From JABFRJ01 sp031379035 (GTDB lineage: Bacteria; Pseudomonadota; Alphaproteobacteria; Rhizobiales; Hyphomicrobiaceae), in the NCBI GenBank assembly GCA_031379035.1, contig JANNEU010000095.1, positions 1 to 8,573 on the forward strand: DNA of 8,573 bases. Direction: 5' to 3'. The notes beneath the pieces were generated by a model. It did not search any database, was not told the DNA's origin, and saw nothing but the letters and a program-made list of their open reading frames with translations. Made by a program: the position numbers and the translations under genes. Below are positions 1 through 6,360 of the stretch, piece after piece. Position 1 is the stretch's first letter; every line of letters starts with the position of its first letter.

Positions 1-1
1 C

Positions 2-346
2 GACAGCTGCTCAGGTCTGCGCGAGCTGAAGGTCAAAGGCCAGCCGCGCAAACTTCTCGCATCCATTAAAGGCCTCGATCTGGTCGAGATGGAGGACAAC
101 GAAGTGTGCTGCGGTTTCGGCGGTACATTCTCGATCAAGTATCCCGACATCTCGAACGCGATGGTGCAGAAGAAGACCGATGCCGCCAATGCGACCAAGC
201 CCGAATTGCTGCTGGCCGGTGATTTGGGTTGTCTTATGAACATGGCTGGCAAGCTCAAGCGCCAAGGTAGCGCCATCCAAGTGCGCCACGTGGCGGAAGT
301 GCTGGCAGGCGATTTGTCCTCGCCAGCGATCGGAGACGCGTCATGA
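2..346 (+). CDS. lutA: LutA, (Fe-S)-binding CCG-domain protein, C-terminal part
   Basis: This is the C-terminal 114 residues of LutA; the N-terminus lies before the window. LutA is one of three subunits of the cytoplasmic LutABC system, which oxidises L-lactate to pyruvate. Visible is the second cysteine-rich CCG domain (PF02754 type): DSCSGLREL at the very start of the fragment, CCGFGGTFS about 33 residues later, and DLGCLMN about 38 residues after that. In the generic motif the last element is CxxC; here it is CLMN, so only one of those two Cys is present, which I believe is common in LutA-type proteins. The stop codon overlaps the lutB start (ATGA, 343-346), indicating translational coupling. 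GlcF and HdrB share the CCG domain, but the LutB and LutC neighbours settle the assignment. Confidence 0.93.
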   Translation, partial: DSCSGLRELKVKGQPRKLLASIKGLDLVEMEDNEVCCGFGGTFSIKYPDISNAMVQKKTDAANATKPELLLAGDLGCLMNMAGKLKRQGSAIQVRHVAEVLAGDLSSPAIGDAS

Positions 347-1770
347 ACTCCACTGCGCACAACTTTAAAGCCAACGCCGCCGTCGCGCTCGGTGACAAGC
401 AATTGCAGTCAGCGCTTGGCAATCTCAAGGGTGGGCTGGTTGCGAACCGCGCGCGCGCCAAGGCGGCACTGCCCGAGTTCGAGATGCTGCGCGACGTGGC
501 CAAAGAGATCAAAGACCACACCATCGCCAACCTCGATCTCTACCTCGAAGCCTATGAGAAAAAGGCGCGCGAAGCGGGTGCCATCGTGCACTTTGCCGAA
601 ACCGCAGCTGATGCCCGCGAGATCATTCTGAAGATCTGCCGCGATGCGGATGCCAAGATCGTCACCAAGGGCAAGTCCATGGTGTCAGAAGAGATCGGGC
701 TGAACGCCCATCTCGAAGCGGCTGGCGGCATCGAGGTGGTGGAGACGGATCTTGGCGAATACCTGGTGCAGATCCGGCATGAAACACCGAGCCACATCAT
801 CGCGCCGGCCATCCATCTGACGCAAGGTCAGGTGGAGAAGGACTTCCGCCGGCTGCACACGCATCTGCCGAAGGATCGCGTGCTCACGCAGCCAGAACAG
901 CTCGTCGACGAAGCGCGCAAGATCTTGCGACAGAAATTTCTCACAGCCGATGTGGGGATTACAGGCGCGAACTTTCTGGTCGCGGAGACCGGCTCATCCA
1001 TCATCGTGACGAACGAAGGCAATGGCGATCTGACGCAATCGCTGGCCAAAACGCACGTGGTGATTACATCAATCGAGAAGTTGGTGCCGACGTTGGAAGA
1101 CGTCTCAACCATCCTGCGGCTGCTGGCGCGCTCGGCAACAGGGCAGGAATGCTCGACCTACACGACCTTCTCGACGGGCGGGCGGCGGCCGGGCGACCCG
1201 GACGGGCCGATCAACTACCACGTCGTCATTCTCGACAACGGCCGCACGGACCTGATCGGCACCGAGTTCCAAGAGGTGCTGCGCTGCATCCGCTGTGGTG
1301 CCTGCATGAACCATTGCCCCGTCTACGGCGCCATCGGTGGCCACGCGTATGGCTGGGTTTATCCGGGGCCTATTGGATCCGTGCTGACGCCCGCGCTGAT
1401 CGGCGTCAAGGAAGCGGGCAATCTACCCAACGCCTCGACGTTCTGCGGCAAGTGCGCAGACGTGTGCCCCATGAAGATCCCACTCCCGAAGTTGATGCGG
1501 CACTGGCGCGAGGCCGAGTTTAATGCGGGCGATGTGCCAGCCGGCTACAAAAGCGGCCTCAAGATGTGGGCCTATTTCGCCAAGCGCCCGAAGTTGTATC
1601 ATCTGGCGGCGAAACTCGGCATCCCGGCGCTGTCGCTGTTCGGGCGGCGCGGGCGGTTTGCAAAAATGCCGTTCGCAGGCGGCTGGACGAAGCACCGCGA
1701 CCTGCCAGCCCCGCAAGGCCGCACCTTCCAGCAGCTCTGGGCTGAGCGTCAGGCGGGAGTGCAGAAATGA
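343..1770 (+). CDS. lutB: LutB, iron-sulfur lactate utilization protein
   Basis: Complete 475-residue protein, close to the usual LutB length of about 475. It is the ferredoxin-like electron-transfer subunit of the LutABC lactate oxidation system in the cytoplasm. Domains in order: an LUD (DUF162) domain at roughly residues 70-300, including TGANFLVAETGSSIIVTNEG; a cluster motif CIRCGACMNHCP (Cys 315, 318, 321, 325); a second motif CGKCADVCP (Cys 368, 371, 375); and a C-terminal DUF3390-like tail (SGLKMWAYFAKRPKLYHLA and onward). The cysteine pattern supports two [4Fe-4S] clusters. The start is set by the ATGA overlap with lutA and a GGAGA-type ribosome site inside the lutA end. The stop overlaps lutC in the same way. 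No truncation or frameshift is seen. Confidence 0.96.
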   Translation: MNSTAHNFKANAAVALGDKQLQSALGNLKGGLVANRARAKAALPEFEMLRDVAKEIKDHTIANLDLYLEAYEKKAREAGAIVHFAETAADAREIILKICRDADAKIVTKGKSMVSEEIGLNAHLEAAGGIEVVETDLGEYLVQIRHETPSHIIAPAIHLTQGQVEKDFRRLHTHLPKDRVLTQPEQLVDEARKILRQKFLTADVGITGANFLVAETGSSIIVTNEGNGDLTQSLAKTHVVITSIEKLVPTLEDVSTILRLLARSATGQECSTYTTFSTGGRRPGDPDGPINYHVVILDNGRTDLIGTEFQEVLRCIRCGACMNHCPVYGAIGGHAYGWVYPGPIGSVLTPALIGVKEAGNLPNASTFCGKCADVCPMKIPLPKLMRHWREAEFNAGDVPAGYKSGLKMWAYFAKRPKLYHLAAKLGIPALSLFGRRGRFAKMPFAGGWTKHRDLPAPQGRTFQQLWAERQAGVQK

Positions 1771-2456
1771 GCACCGACAACCAAGCCGCCCGCACACGTG
1801 TTTTTGCCAAGCTCAAGAGCGTGCTCAAAGATGGCCCGCCCGCAGCCGAGCGGCGTGGGCACGTCGAGCAACGGCTGGTGGCACCTCCGGCGCACCCGCG
1901 TCCTGCGCGCATTCAACGGTCAAAGGACGACCTGCGCGCGCTGTTCAAGGCGCATCTTGATGGTCAGTCGGCGATGGTCATCGAGGTGGCCGGTGCCGCT
2001 GAGGTGCCTAGTGCTGTGGCGATGTATCTGCGGTCAAATAATCTTCCCCAGCGCATCCGGGCTGGTGACGACGCCTATCTGGCTGCCTTGCCTTGGAACA
2101 AGGAACCAACACTGCAGCGGGATGCGGGTCCAGCTGCGGCGACCGATGAGACAGGGCTAAGCCATGCTGTTGCCGGTGTTGCCGAGACAGGCACGCTGGC
2201 GCTGGTTTCTGGTGGCGACAATCCGGTGACACTCAATTACGTGCCGGAAACGCACGTCGTCGTAGTCGAGGATCGTGACCTCGTTGGCGGGCTTGAAGAT
2301 GTATGGCCTAAGGTGCGGGCACGCTTTGGCAAAGGCCAGATGCCACGGACGGTCAACTTCGTCTCTGGTCCGTCGCGCACCGGCGACATCGGCGGCAAGC
2401 TGGTTATGGGCGCTCATGGCCCGCGACGCATGTGCGTGATTTTGGTGCGCGGCTAG
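1767..2456 (+). CDS. lutC: LutC, LUD-domain lactate utilization protein
   Basis: Complete 229-residue protein made almost entirely of one LUD (DUF162) domain, the third subunit of the LutABC L-lactate oxidation system. Recognisable family blocks are AVAGVAETGTLALVSGGDNP in the middle, HVVVVEDRDLVGGLEDVWP, and near the C-terminus SRTGDIGG (residues 203-210) followed by GAHGPRRM (215-222), which match the conserved SRTxDI and GxHGP motifs of the family. The start is the ATG of an ATGA overlap with lutB, with a good ribosome site (GGGAG, 1755-1759) seven bases upstream. Its exact mechanistic role is less clear than that of LutA and LutB. The TAG stop lies inside the left arm of the terminator hairpin, so lutC is the last gene of the operon. 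Confidence 0.95.
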   Translation: MSTDNQAARTRVFAKLKSVLKDGPPAAERRGHVEQRLVAPPAHPRPARIQRSKDDLRALFKAHLDGQSAMVIEVAGAAEVPSAVAMYLRSNNLPQRIRAGDDAYLAALPWNKEPTLQRDAGPAAATDETGLSHAVAGVAETGTLALVSGGDNPVTLNYVPETHVVVVEDRDLVGGLEDVWPKVRARFGKGQMPRTVNFVSGPSRTGDIGGKLVMGAHGPRRMCVILVRG

Positions 2457-2505
2457 GGTCGTTCCGCTTTTGATGGAATCGAGGAACGACCCTAGCTCTT
2501 TGTTT
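2452..2505 (+). terminator. Intrinsic terminator of the lut operon
   Basis: A perfect 14-bp inverted repeat: the left arm at 2452-2465 begins GCTAGGGTC, and the right arm at 2483-2496 ends GACCCTAGC. The loop is 17 bases. The right arm is followed by CTCTTTGTTTTG, an imperfect T-rich tract. The left arm contains the lutC stop codon (2454-2456), so terminating ribosomes would cover part of the stem. The long loop and interrupted T tract make it weaker than a textbook terminator, but the stem is too long to be chance. Confidence 0.75.
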
Positions 2506-2520
2506 TGTCGTGCTTCTTAT

Positions 2521-2572
2521 CGGGAAAGCCGCTGCACACCCGCGGATCAAGTCCGAGGGCATGCTTTTCCCG
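2521..2572. repeat. Nested imperfect palindrome, probable dispersed intergenic repeat
   Basis: The outer arms CGGGAAAGC (2521-2529) and GCTTTTCCCG (2563-2572) pair with one bulged base. The inner arms CCCGCGGA (2539-2546) and TCCGAGGG (2552-2559) pair at seven of eight positions around a five-base loop. The unit lies between two convergent genes, each with its own terminator, so it is not needed as a terminator. The GGACTTGATCC-like core on the minus strand resembles palindromic intergenic repeats common in Hyphomicrobiales genomes. That link is from memory, and only one copy is in this window. Confidence 0.5.
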
Positions 2573-2592
2573 GAAGCACTCTAGGCCTTGGA

Positions 2593-2625
2593 TAAAAGAA
2601 ACCCTGCGAGATTGCTCTCGCAGGG
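2593..2625 (-). terminator. Intrinsic terminator of the PsiF-repeat gene
   Basis: Perfect 9-bp stem, CCCTGCGAG (2602-2610) with CTCGCAGGG (2617-2625), and a six-base loop. Read on the minus strand the stem is followed directly by TTTCTTTTATCC. It lies 25 bases past the stop codon of the minus-strand gene ending at 2651. The stem, short loop and T run make it a textbook Rho-independent terminator. Confidence 0.88.
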
Positions 2626-2650
2626 CCAGAATTCAGACTAAAGCCTGCGT

Positions 2651-2986
2651 TCAGTTCTTTTTGGCGGGCGGCGTTGTTGGAACCGCCGCAGCCGTCTTGC
2701 CCTTCATGCAGGCGGCGCGGAACTTCTTGCGCTCCTTGCCATGGATGTTCTTGGCATCGGCTTCAGCTGAACAGGCCCTACCTTCTTCGGTCTTGGCCTG
2801 CATGGCGGGAGCGCCTTTTTTAACAGCAGTGGCGGCAGCAGCCGGCGCGGTCGGAGCTGGCGCAGTCGCAGCAACCGGGGGCTTCGGCGCAACAGGAGCG
2901 GCCGGCGTGGTCGCGGTCTGTGCCATGGCAACGGAAGCGCCGAGGGCGAGCGAGAGTGCAGCAGCAGTCAGTTTCAGGAATTTCAT
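2651..2986 (-). CDS. Secreted protein with one PsiF repeat
   Basis: 111-residue protein. Residues 1-22 form a typical Sec signal peptide (MKFLKL, a hydrophobic Ala/Leu core, then AMA before Gln23), so the product is probably periplasmic. Residues 24-60 are an Ala/Pro/Thr-rich, low-complexity linker. Residues about 70-95 match one PsiF repeat (PF07769), with CSAEADAK, HGKERKKFRAACM and two cysteines (72 and 93) that could pair. E. coli PsiF, a phosphate-starvation-inducible protein of unknown function, carries two such repeats; this one has a single repeat and a longer linker. The start is fixed by the signal peptide and a strong GGAGGA ribosome site (2995-3000) eight bases upstream. It has its own terminator and appears monocistronic. 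I cannot point to a Pho box or a convincing promoter upstream. Confidence 0.9.
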   Translation of the reverse strand: MKFLKLTAAALSLALGASVAMAQTATTPAAPVAPKPPVAATAPAPTAPAAAATAVKKGAPAMQAKTEEGRACSAEADAKNIHGKERKKFRAACMKGKTAAAVPTTPPAKKN

Positions 2987-3116
2987 AGGACTGTTCCTCC
3001 AGAGGACAATGAACAGCCACTGTTAGACAAGGCGCGCTGTTCGACCGGGGCCGACTAACAGCCGAAGGTATGAATGGCAACCCTCAAGTGTGAGAAATTC
3101 ATGTACAATTACCCAT

Positions 3117-3151
3117 CTAGTAAAAGGAGCCGTACGACCAGTTTGTCGCAC
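3117..3151 (-). terminator. Weak candidate terminator after the 85-residue hypothetical gene
   Basis: Just past the stop of the minus-strand gene ending at 3160, GTACGAC (3132-3138) and GTCGCAC (3145-3151) form a 7-bp stem with one G-T pair and a six-base loop. On the minus strand it is followed, after about seven bases, by CCTTTTA. The stem is short and the T run is short and displaced, so this is only a candidate. Confidence 0.3.
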
Positions 3152-3159
3152 CACGCCGC

Positions 3160-3417
3160 TCAGAGGCTGCGGCGCTTTTGGAACCCGATGGCCTTGCGCT
3201 GCGGCCGCTCCGCCGGCGGTGCGTCCTTCCGGCGCTGACGTTGGATACGCTTGAAGCGATCAATGGCATCGCGCAACTCCCGCACGATGTCAGCGTCAGC
3301 ATCCTGCTTTTTGACGCGCGACCGCCAGATCGTCAGCACCCGCAGCGCGTTGGCGATATGATCGTCCGACATTTCGTCGAGCGGGATTTCGCGGCCGTCT
3401 TTCGTCGTCCAAAGCAT
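3160..3417 (-). CDS. Small conserved hypothetical protein
   Basis: 85-residue basic cytoplasmic protein with no signal peptide or membrane segment. It opens MLWTTKDGREIPLDEMSDDHI, a sequence type I associate with small conserved or phage-derived hypothetical proteins (W-T-x-DG-x-x-IP-x-x-EM-x-D-x-H). The middle (about residues 25-55) looks like a charged amphipathic helix, and the C-terminus is very Arg/Lys-rich, which would suit binding to nucleic acid or a partner, though that is inference. I chose the ATG at 3417 because it begins the recognisable block and has GGGAG just upstream, although the spacing is only three bases. An in-frame ATG at 3480 would add 21 residues and place the start 15 bases after the aminotransferase stop. 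Either way it is probably co-transcribed with that gene. Function unknown. Confidence 0.7.
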   Translation of the reverse strand: MLWTTKDGREIPLDEMSDDHIANALRVLTIWRSRVKKQDADADIVRELRDAIDRFKRIQRQRRKDAPPAERPQRKAIGFQKRRSL

Positions 3418-3495
3418 GATCTCCCGCTGTAGAGCGCGAGGCGAGAACTGGTCTGTATCGGCGCGGCGAACGGGCAGCATGGGGCGAGCCTGACT

Positions 3496-4644
3496 TTAGC
3501 CGAGGGCCGAGCGCAAGGCGGCGATAGCGCGATCAATGTCGGCCGCATCGTTGTAGATGTGCGGACTGAGCCGAAGCTTGCCGAGGCGCATGGCGGCAAA
3601 AACGTTCTGCCGGGCTAATTGCTGAAGAAGATCGGCAGGCCGGCCGTTTGGGAAACCAACACCGAGGATGTGGGGCGTGCGGAGGGGTGCCGGAGTGAGC
3701 GAGACCGGCAGCCCCGCCAGCCCTTCGGCGAGGCGGTCAGTGAGTGGCTTCAGCGTCTGCATGATGTGTGCTGGGCCAAGCTCGTTGATGAGGTCCAGGC
3801 TGGTGGAGGTCATCGGCATGGACACGAAATGATCGCGCTGACCCATGTCGCAGCGGCGGGCGGTATCGGCATAGGCAAGATCGCCGAAGTACACGTCGTT
3901 GTCGGCGCGGACGTTGCGGCGGCTATGCTGCGTCTGCTCCAGCGGGATGCCGGACTGCCGGCGCTTGGCGAGATACAGAAAGGCGCGGCCATAAGGACCG
4001 AGCAACCACTTATAGGTCGGGAAGACCAAGGCGTCGGGATCAAGCGCCATCACATCGACGGGGATGACGCCAACGCTTTGGGTGGCGTCGATGATCAGCA
4101 CGGCACCATGACGGCGCGCGGCCGTTGCAATGGCGGCCATGTCCAACACGGCTCCGTCCGACCAGTGCACGGTCGAGATGGAAACCACAGACACCGGCTC
4201 AGCGCCCGCCCTTTGGATGGAAGCCAGCACGGCCACGGTCCAGTCAAGATCGGGCGGCCGTGCGACGGTATCGACAATGAAGCCCTGGGCCTCAGAGCGG
4301 ACCTGCCACTCGAGAACCGGCGAGGTATGATCATCTTCAAGGACCAGCACCCGGCTGCCTGGCGGAACCTCGAGGCTCTTGGCGACAGTTGCGATGCCGT
4401 AGCCGACCGATGGGATGAGCGACACGTCGTCAGCGCTAGCGTTGATCAGCTGCGCTGCCGCTTTGCGCGCGCGCTCGTTCTGCTGATCAATAAAGTTTCC
4501 AGGTAGCCGCCAGGGTTGCACTTTGTTGCCGACCGCTGCGCGGCCGGCTGCGGCTGTTGCATTCGGCAGCGGGCTATATCCGGCGGCGTTGAGATAGGCG
4601 ACATCGCGGGGGATATCGAACAGGTCGCGGTATGCAGTGGGCAT
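3496..4644 (-). CDS. Class-V aminotransferase-fold PLP-dependent enzyme
   Basis: 382-residue cytoplasmic enzyme of fold type I, the class-V aminotransferase/cysteine desulfurase/isopenicillin N epimerase-like group. Visible landmarks are an N-terminal YLNAAGYSPLP block; STVHWSDGAVLDM; IIDATQSVG with Asp186, expected to pair with the PLP pyridine nitrogen, and Gln189; TYKWLLGPYG with Lys212, the predicted Schiff-base lysine; and a C-terminal LRLSPHIYNDAADIDRAIAAL block typical of the family. Length is normal. The open frame continues 77 codons upstream, but that part overlaps the divergent gene at 4796, is low quality, and has no family similarity, so the ATG at 4644 is preferred even though its ribosome site (TGGAT) is weak. 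Substrate cannot be deduced; neither desulfurase nor aminotransferase activity should be assumed. It probably shares a transcript with the small gene ending at 3160. Confidence 0.88.
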   Translation of the reverse strand: MPTAYRDLFDIPRDVAYLNAAGYSPLPNATAAAGRAAVGNKVQPWRLPGNFIDQQNERARKAAAQLINASADDVSLIPSVGYGIATVAKSLEVPPGSRVLVLEDDHTSPVLEWQVRSEAQGFIVDTVARPPDLDWTVAVLASIQRAGAEPVSVVSISTVHWSDGAVLDMAAIATAARRHGAVLIIDATQSVGVIPVDVMALDPDALVFPTYKWLLGPYGRAFLYLAKRRQSGIPLEQTQHSRRNVRADNDVYFGDLAYADTARRCDMGQRDHFVSMPMTSTSLDLINELGPAHIMQTLKPLTDRLAEGLAGLPVSLTPAPLRTPHILGVGFPNGRPADLLQQLARQNVFAAMRLGKLRLSPHIYNDAADIDRAIAALRSALG

Positions 4645-4784
4645 GGTGGGGGCATCCAGCAAATCAACGGGCAGTATCAGTAGCGCACCGCTGCAGCATT
4701 TAGAACATACTGAAGCCGCATGGCGCTGCTGTTTTAACAGGCGGTCCAGCTGAGTGTGATGGTCTCCACCGTGTCCAGCTTTGC

Positions 4785-4788
4785 GAGG
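4785..4788 (+). promoter_or_regulatory. Ribosome binding site that sets a GTG start
   Basis: GAGG lies seven bases before GTG at 4796. That choice puts a clean signal peptide at the N-terminus. The alternative in-frame TTG at 4781 would overlap this site and add five charged or cysteine-containing residues before it. Confidence 0.6.
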
Positions 4789-4795
4789 TCGATGT

Positions 4796-5146
4796 GTGAT
4801 CAAGTTTCTGCAAGCTGTTCTCGCATGCGTCTCCGTGCTGGCGGCGGCCACCGCTGCCGAAGCACGCACCTGCAAGCCGGTCGCGTTTGGGGCCTACTCG
4901 ACCAGCCAGCAAACCGATGGCCGTGTGCCGCTTGGCGCGGCGACTTCAGGTGCAATTGCACGGCAACGGGCCATCAACGCGTGGCGCAAGAACGTCCGCC
5001 GCACCTCAGGAACGCGCTACGCCGTCTGGTCATTGGCACGTGCCAAGAGTGCCGTCTGCAGGACGGGCCGCGGCCCCGCCAGCAAAGGCGGGAGCCAGTT
5101 GACGCTGGAGTGCCGCGCGCGAGCGCAACCGTGCAGCATTTTGTGA
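4796..5146 (+). CDS. Small exported basic protein with four cysteines
   Basis: 116 residues from a GTG start. Residues 1-23 are a Sec signal peptide (MIKFLQAVLACVSVLAAATA, cleavage expected after AEA at 23), so the 93-residue mature protein is probably periplasmic. It is strongly basic and has exactly four cysteines (26, 88, 106, 113), suggesting two disulfides. The central block RQRAINAWRKNVRRTSG, followed by YAVWSLARAK and ending in ECRARAQPC, resembles a family of small uncharacterised secreted proteins of Hyphomicrobiales (pattern A-I-x-A-W ... W-S-x-A ... C ... C ... PC). No enzymatic motif is visible. It is divergent from the aminotransferase gene, with a 151-base gap that must hold both promoters, and convergent with the thiolase gene with a single base between stops. 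Function unknown. Confidence 0.75.
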   Translation: MIKFLQAVLACVSVLAAATAAEARTCKPVAFGAYSTSQQTDGRVPLGAATSGAIARQRAINAWRKNVRRTSGTRYAVWSLARAKSAVCRTGRGPASKGGSQLTLECRARAQPCSIL

Positions 5147-5147
5147 C

Positions 5148-6350
5148 TTAAACCCCTTGGTGCCCAACGATGGTGACGGAACAAACGTTCTGTGAGGGCT
5201 GGCCACCGAGGTTGTGGGTGAGACCAAGCTTCGGATTGCGCAGCTGGCGCGGGCCGGCGCGACCTTGCAGCTGGAGATACATTTCATAGAGCATGCGGAT
5301 GCCACTCGCACCGATGGGATGGCCGAAGCATTTGAGCCCGCCATCGATCTGGCACGGGATCTTGCCATCGGCATCGAACATGCCATCGAGCACATCACGC
5401 ACGGCCATGCCGTCATCGGAGAGGCCGAGGTCTTCCATCGTAACGAGTTCGGTAATCGAGAAACAGTCGTGCACCTCGGTCATGCTGATCTGTTCGCGCG
5501 GTTTGGTGACGCCGGCTTCGGCATAGGCGCGCTTGGCCGCGATGCGCGCTGTGTGCACATAAGCGCCGTCCCAGTCGTTGGAATGCATTTCCCAGCCGTT
5601 CGACGCGGCGAGTTGCACAGACTTGAACGTGACCAGATCACGCTTGCCGAGGCTCCGGGCGATTTCAGGCGTGGTGACGATCACGGCTGCGGCACCATCG
5701 GAGACGCCAGCGCAATCGTAGAGCCCCAACGGTTCAGCGATGATGGGTGCCTTGAGGCACTGCTCTTCGGTAATGGCTTGCTGGAAGTGCGCTTTGGGGT
5801 TTTTGGCGCCGTTAGCGTGGCTTTTGATTGAGACGCGCGAGATGGCGCGCTTCAACAATCCGGGGTCAACCTGGAACTTGCGTTGGTAGGCTGACGCGAG
5901 CTGCGCAAAGTTCGCCGGTGCGACGGCGTTCGGATACCACTGGGGGATGAACGTGCCAGGGCTGGCGACGGGCAAGCCACCGTAACCCGTGTCTTTGAGC
6001 TTTTCCATGCCTAGGGCGATGGCGATATCGCAGGCGCCTGAGGCAACAGCGTATACTGCGCCGCGCACGGCATCCGTGCCGCCTGCGCACGCATTCTCAA
6101 CGCGCGTAACGCCGATGTTGGGAAGCCGCAACGCGATACCCATCTGGAAGCCTGCGCGGCCAACACCGATGTCTGGCATGTGGGTTGAGAACCATGCCGC
6201 GTCCAGCTGCTCGGGCGCGATGCCAGCGTCCGCCATGGCTTCGGTGTAGGCTTCGACCATGAGGTCTTCGGGGCTCGCGTCCCAGCGCTCGCCGAACTTG
6301 CTGCAGCCCATGCCGAGAATGGCGACTTTGTCTTTGATGCCGGTGGCCAT
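5148..6350 (-). CDS. SCP2-type thiolase family protein
   Basis: 400-residue cytoplasmic protein of the thiolase superfamily, nearest to the acetyl-CoA acetyltransferase/lipid-transfer (SCP2-type) thiolases. Catalytic landmarks are intact: Cys88 in ENACAGGTDAVR (nucleophile), His294 in EVHDCFSITE, and His344 in CFGHPIGASG; a Gly-rich C-terminal block THNLGGQPSQNV follows. Length is typical. Such enzymes make or cleave 3-ketoacyl-CoA, and some relatives (Ltp2) act as aldolases with a DUF35 partner. The gene starts ten bases after the stop of the HMGCS-like/OB-fold gene, and its ribosome site (AGGAG) overlaps that stop codon, so the two are co-translated, probably as a complex. Substrate is unknown; steroid, fatty-acid and isoprenoid roles are all possible. 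Confidence 0.92.
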   Translation of the reverse strand: MATGIKDKVAILGMGCSKFGERWDASPEDLMVEAYTEAMADAGIAPEQLDAAWFSTHMPDIGVGRAGFQMGIALRLPNIGVTRVENACAGGTDAVRGAVYAVASGACDIAIALGMEKLKDTGYGGLPVASPGTFIPQWYPNAVAPANFAQLASAYQRKFQVDPGLLKRAISRVSIKSHANGAKNPKAHFQQAITEEQCLKAPIIAEPLGLYDCAGVSDGAAAVIVTTPEIARSLGKRDLVTFKSVQLAASNGWEMHSNDWDGAYVHTARIAAKRAYAEAGVTKPREQISMTEVHDCFSITELVTMEDLGLSDDGMAVRDVLDGMFDADGKIPCQIDGGLKCFGHPIGASGIRMLYEMYLQLQGRAGPRQLRNPKLGLTHNLGGQPSQNVCSVTIVGHQGV

Positions 6351-6360
6351 GTCGGTGCTC

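Noticed and set aside
343..1770. Possibility that the first operon is a glycolate oxidase (glcDEF) or heterodisulfide reductase set
   Set aside because: The LUD domains in both lutB and lutC, together with the DUF3390-like tail, are specific to the LutABC arrangement.
2505..3026. Plus-strand open frame of 173 codons across the convergent zone and the PsiF-repeat gene
   Set aside because: It runs through two hairpins and a terminator, and is antisense to a gene with signal peptide, strong ribosome site and PsiF repeat.
3020..3061. Inverted repeat CTGTTAG / CTAACAG upstream of the PsiF-repeat gene
   Set aside because: Only 7-bp arms with a 28-base spacer; not extended by flanking pairing, so no support as an operator or leader structure.
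3619..4506. Long plus-strand open frame (295 codons) opposite the aminotransferase gene
   Set aside because: It encodes a His/Asp/Gly/Arg-rich sequence without any family pattern and lies fully antisense to a gene with clear PLP-enzyme motifs; a usual GC-rich shadow frame.
4645..4875. 77-codon N-terminal extension of the aminotransferase frame
   Set aside because: It overlaps the divergent signal-peptide gene, has no PLP-enzyme similarity, and the conserved family start is the MPTAYRDLF block at 4644.
5214..5831. Plus-strand open frame of 205 codons opposite the thiolase gene
   Set aside because: Antisense to a gene with intact thiolase motifs; the product is His/Ala/Gly-rich and patternless.
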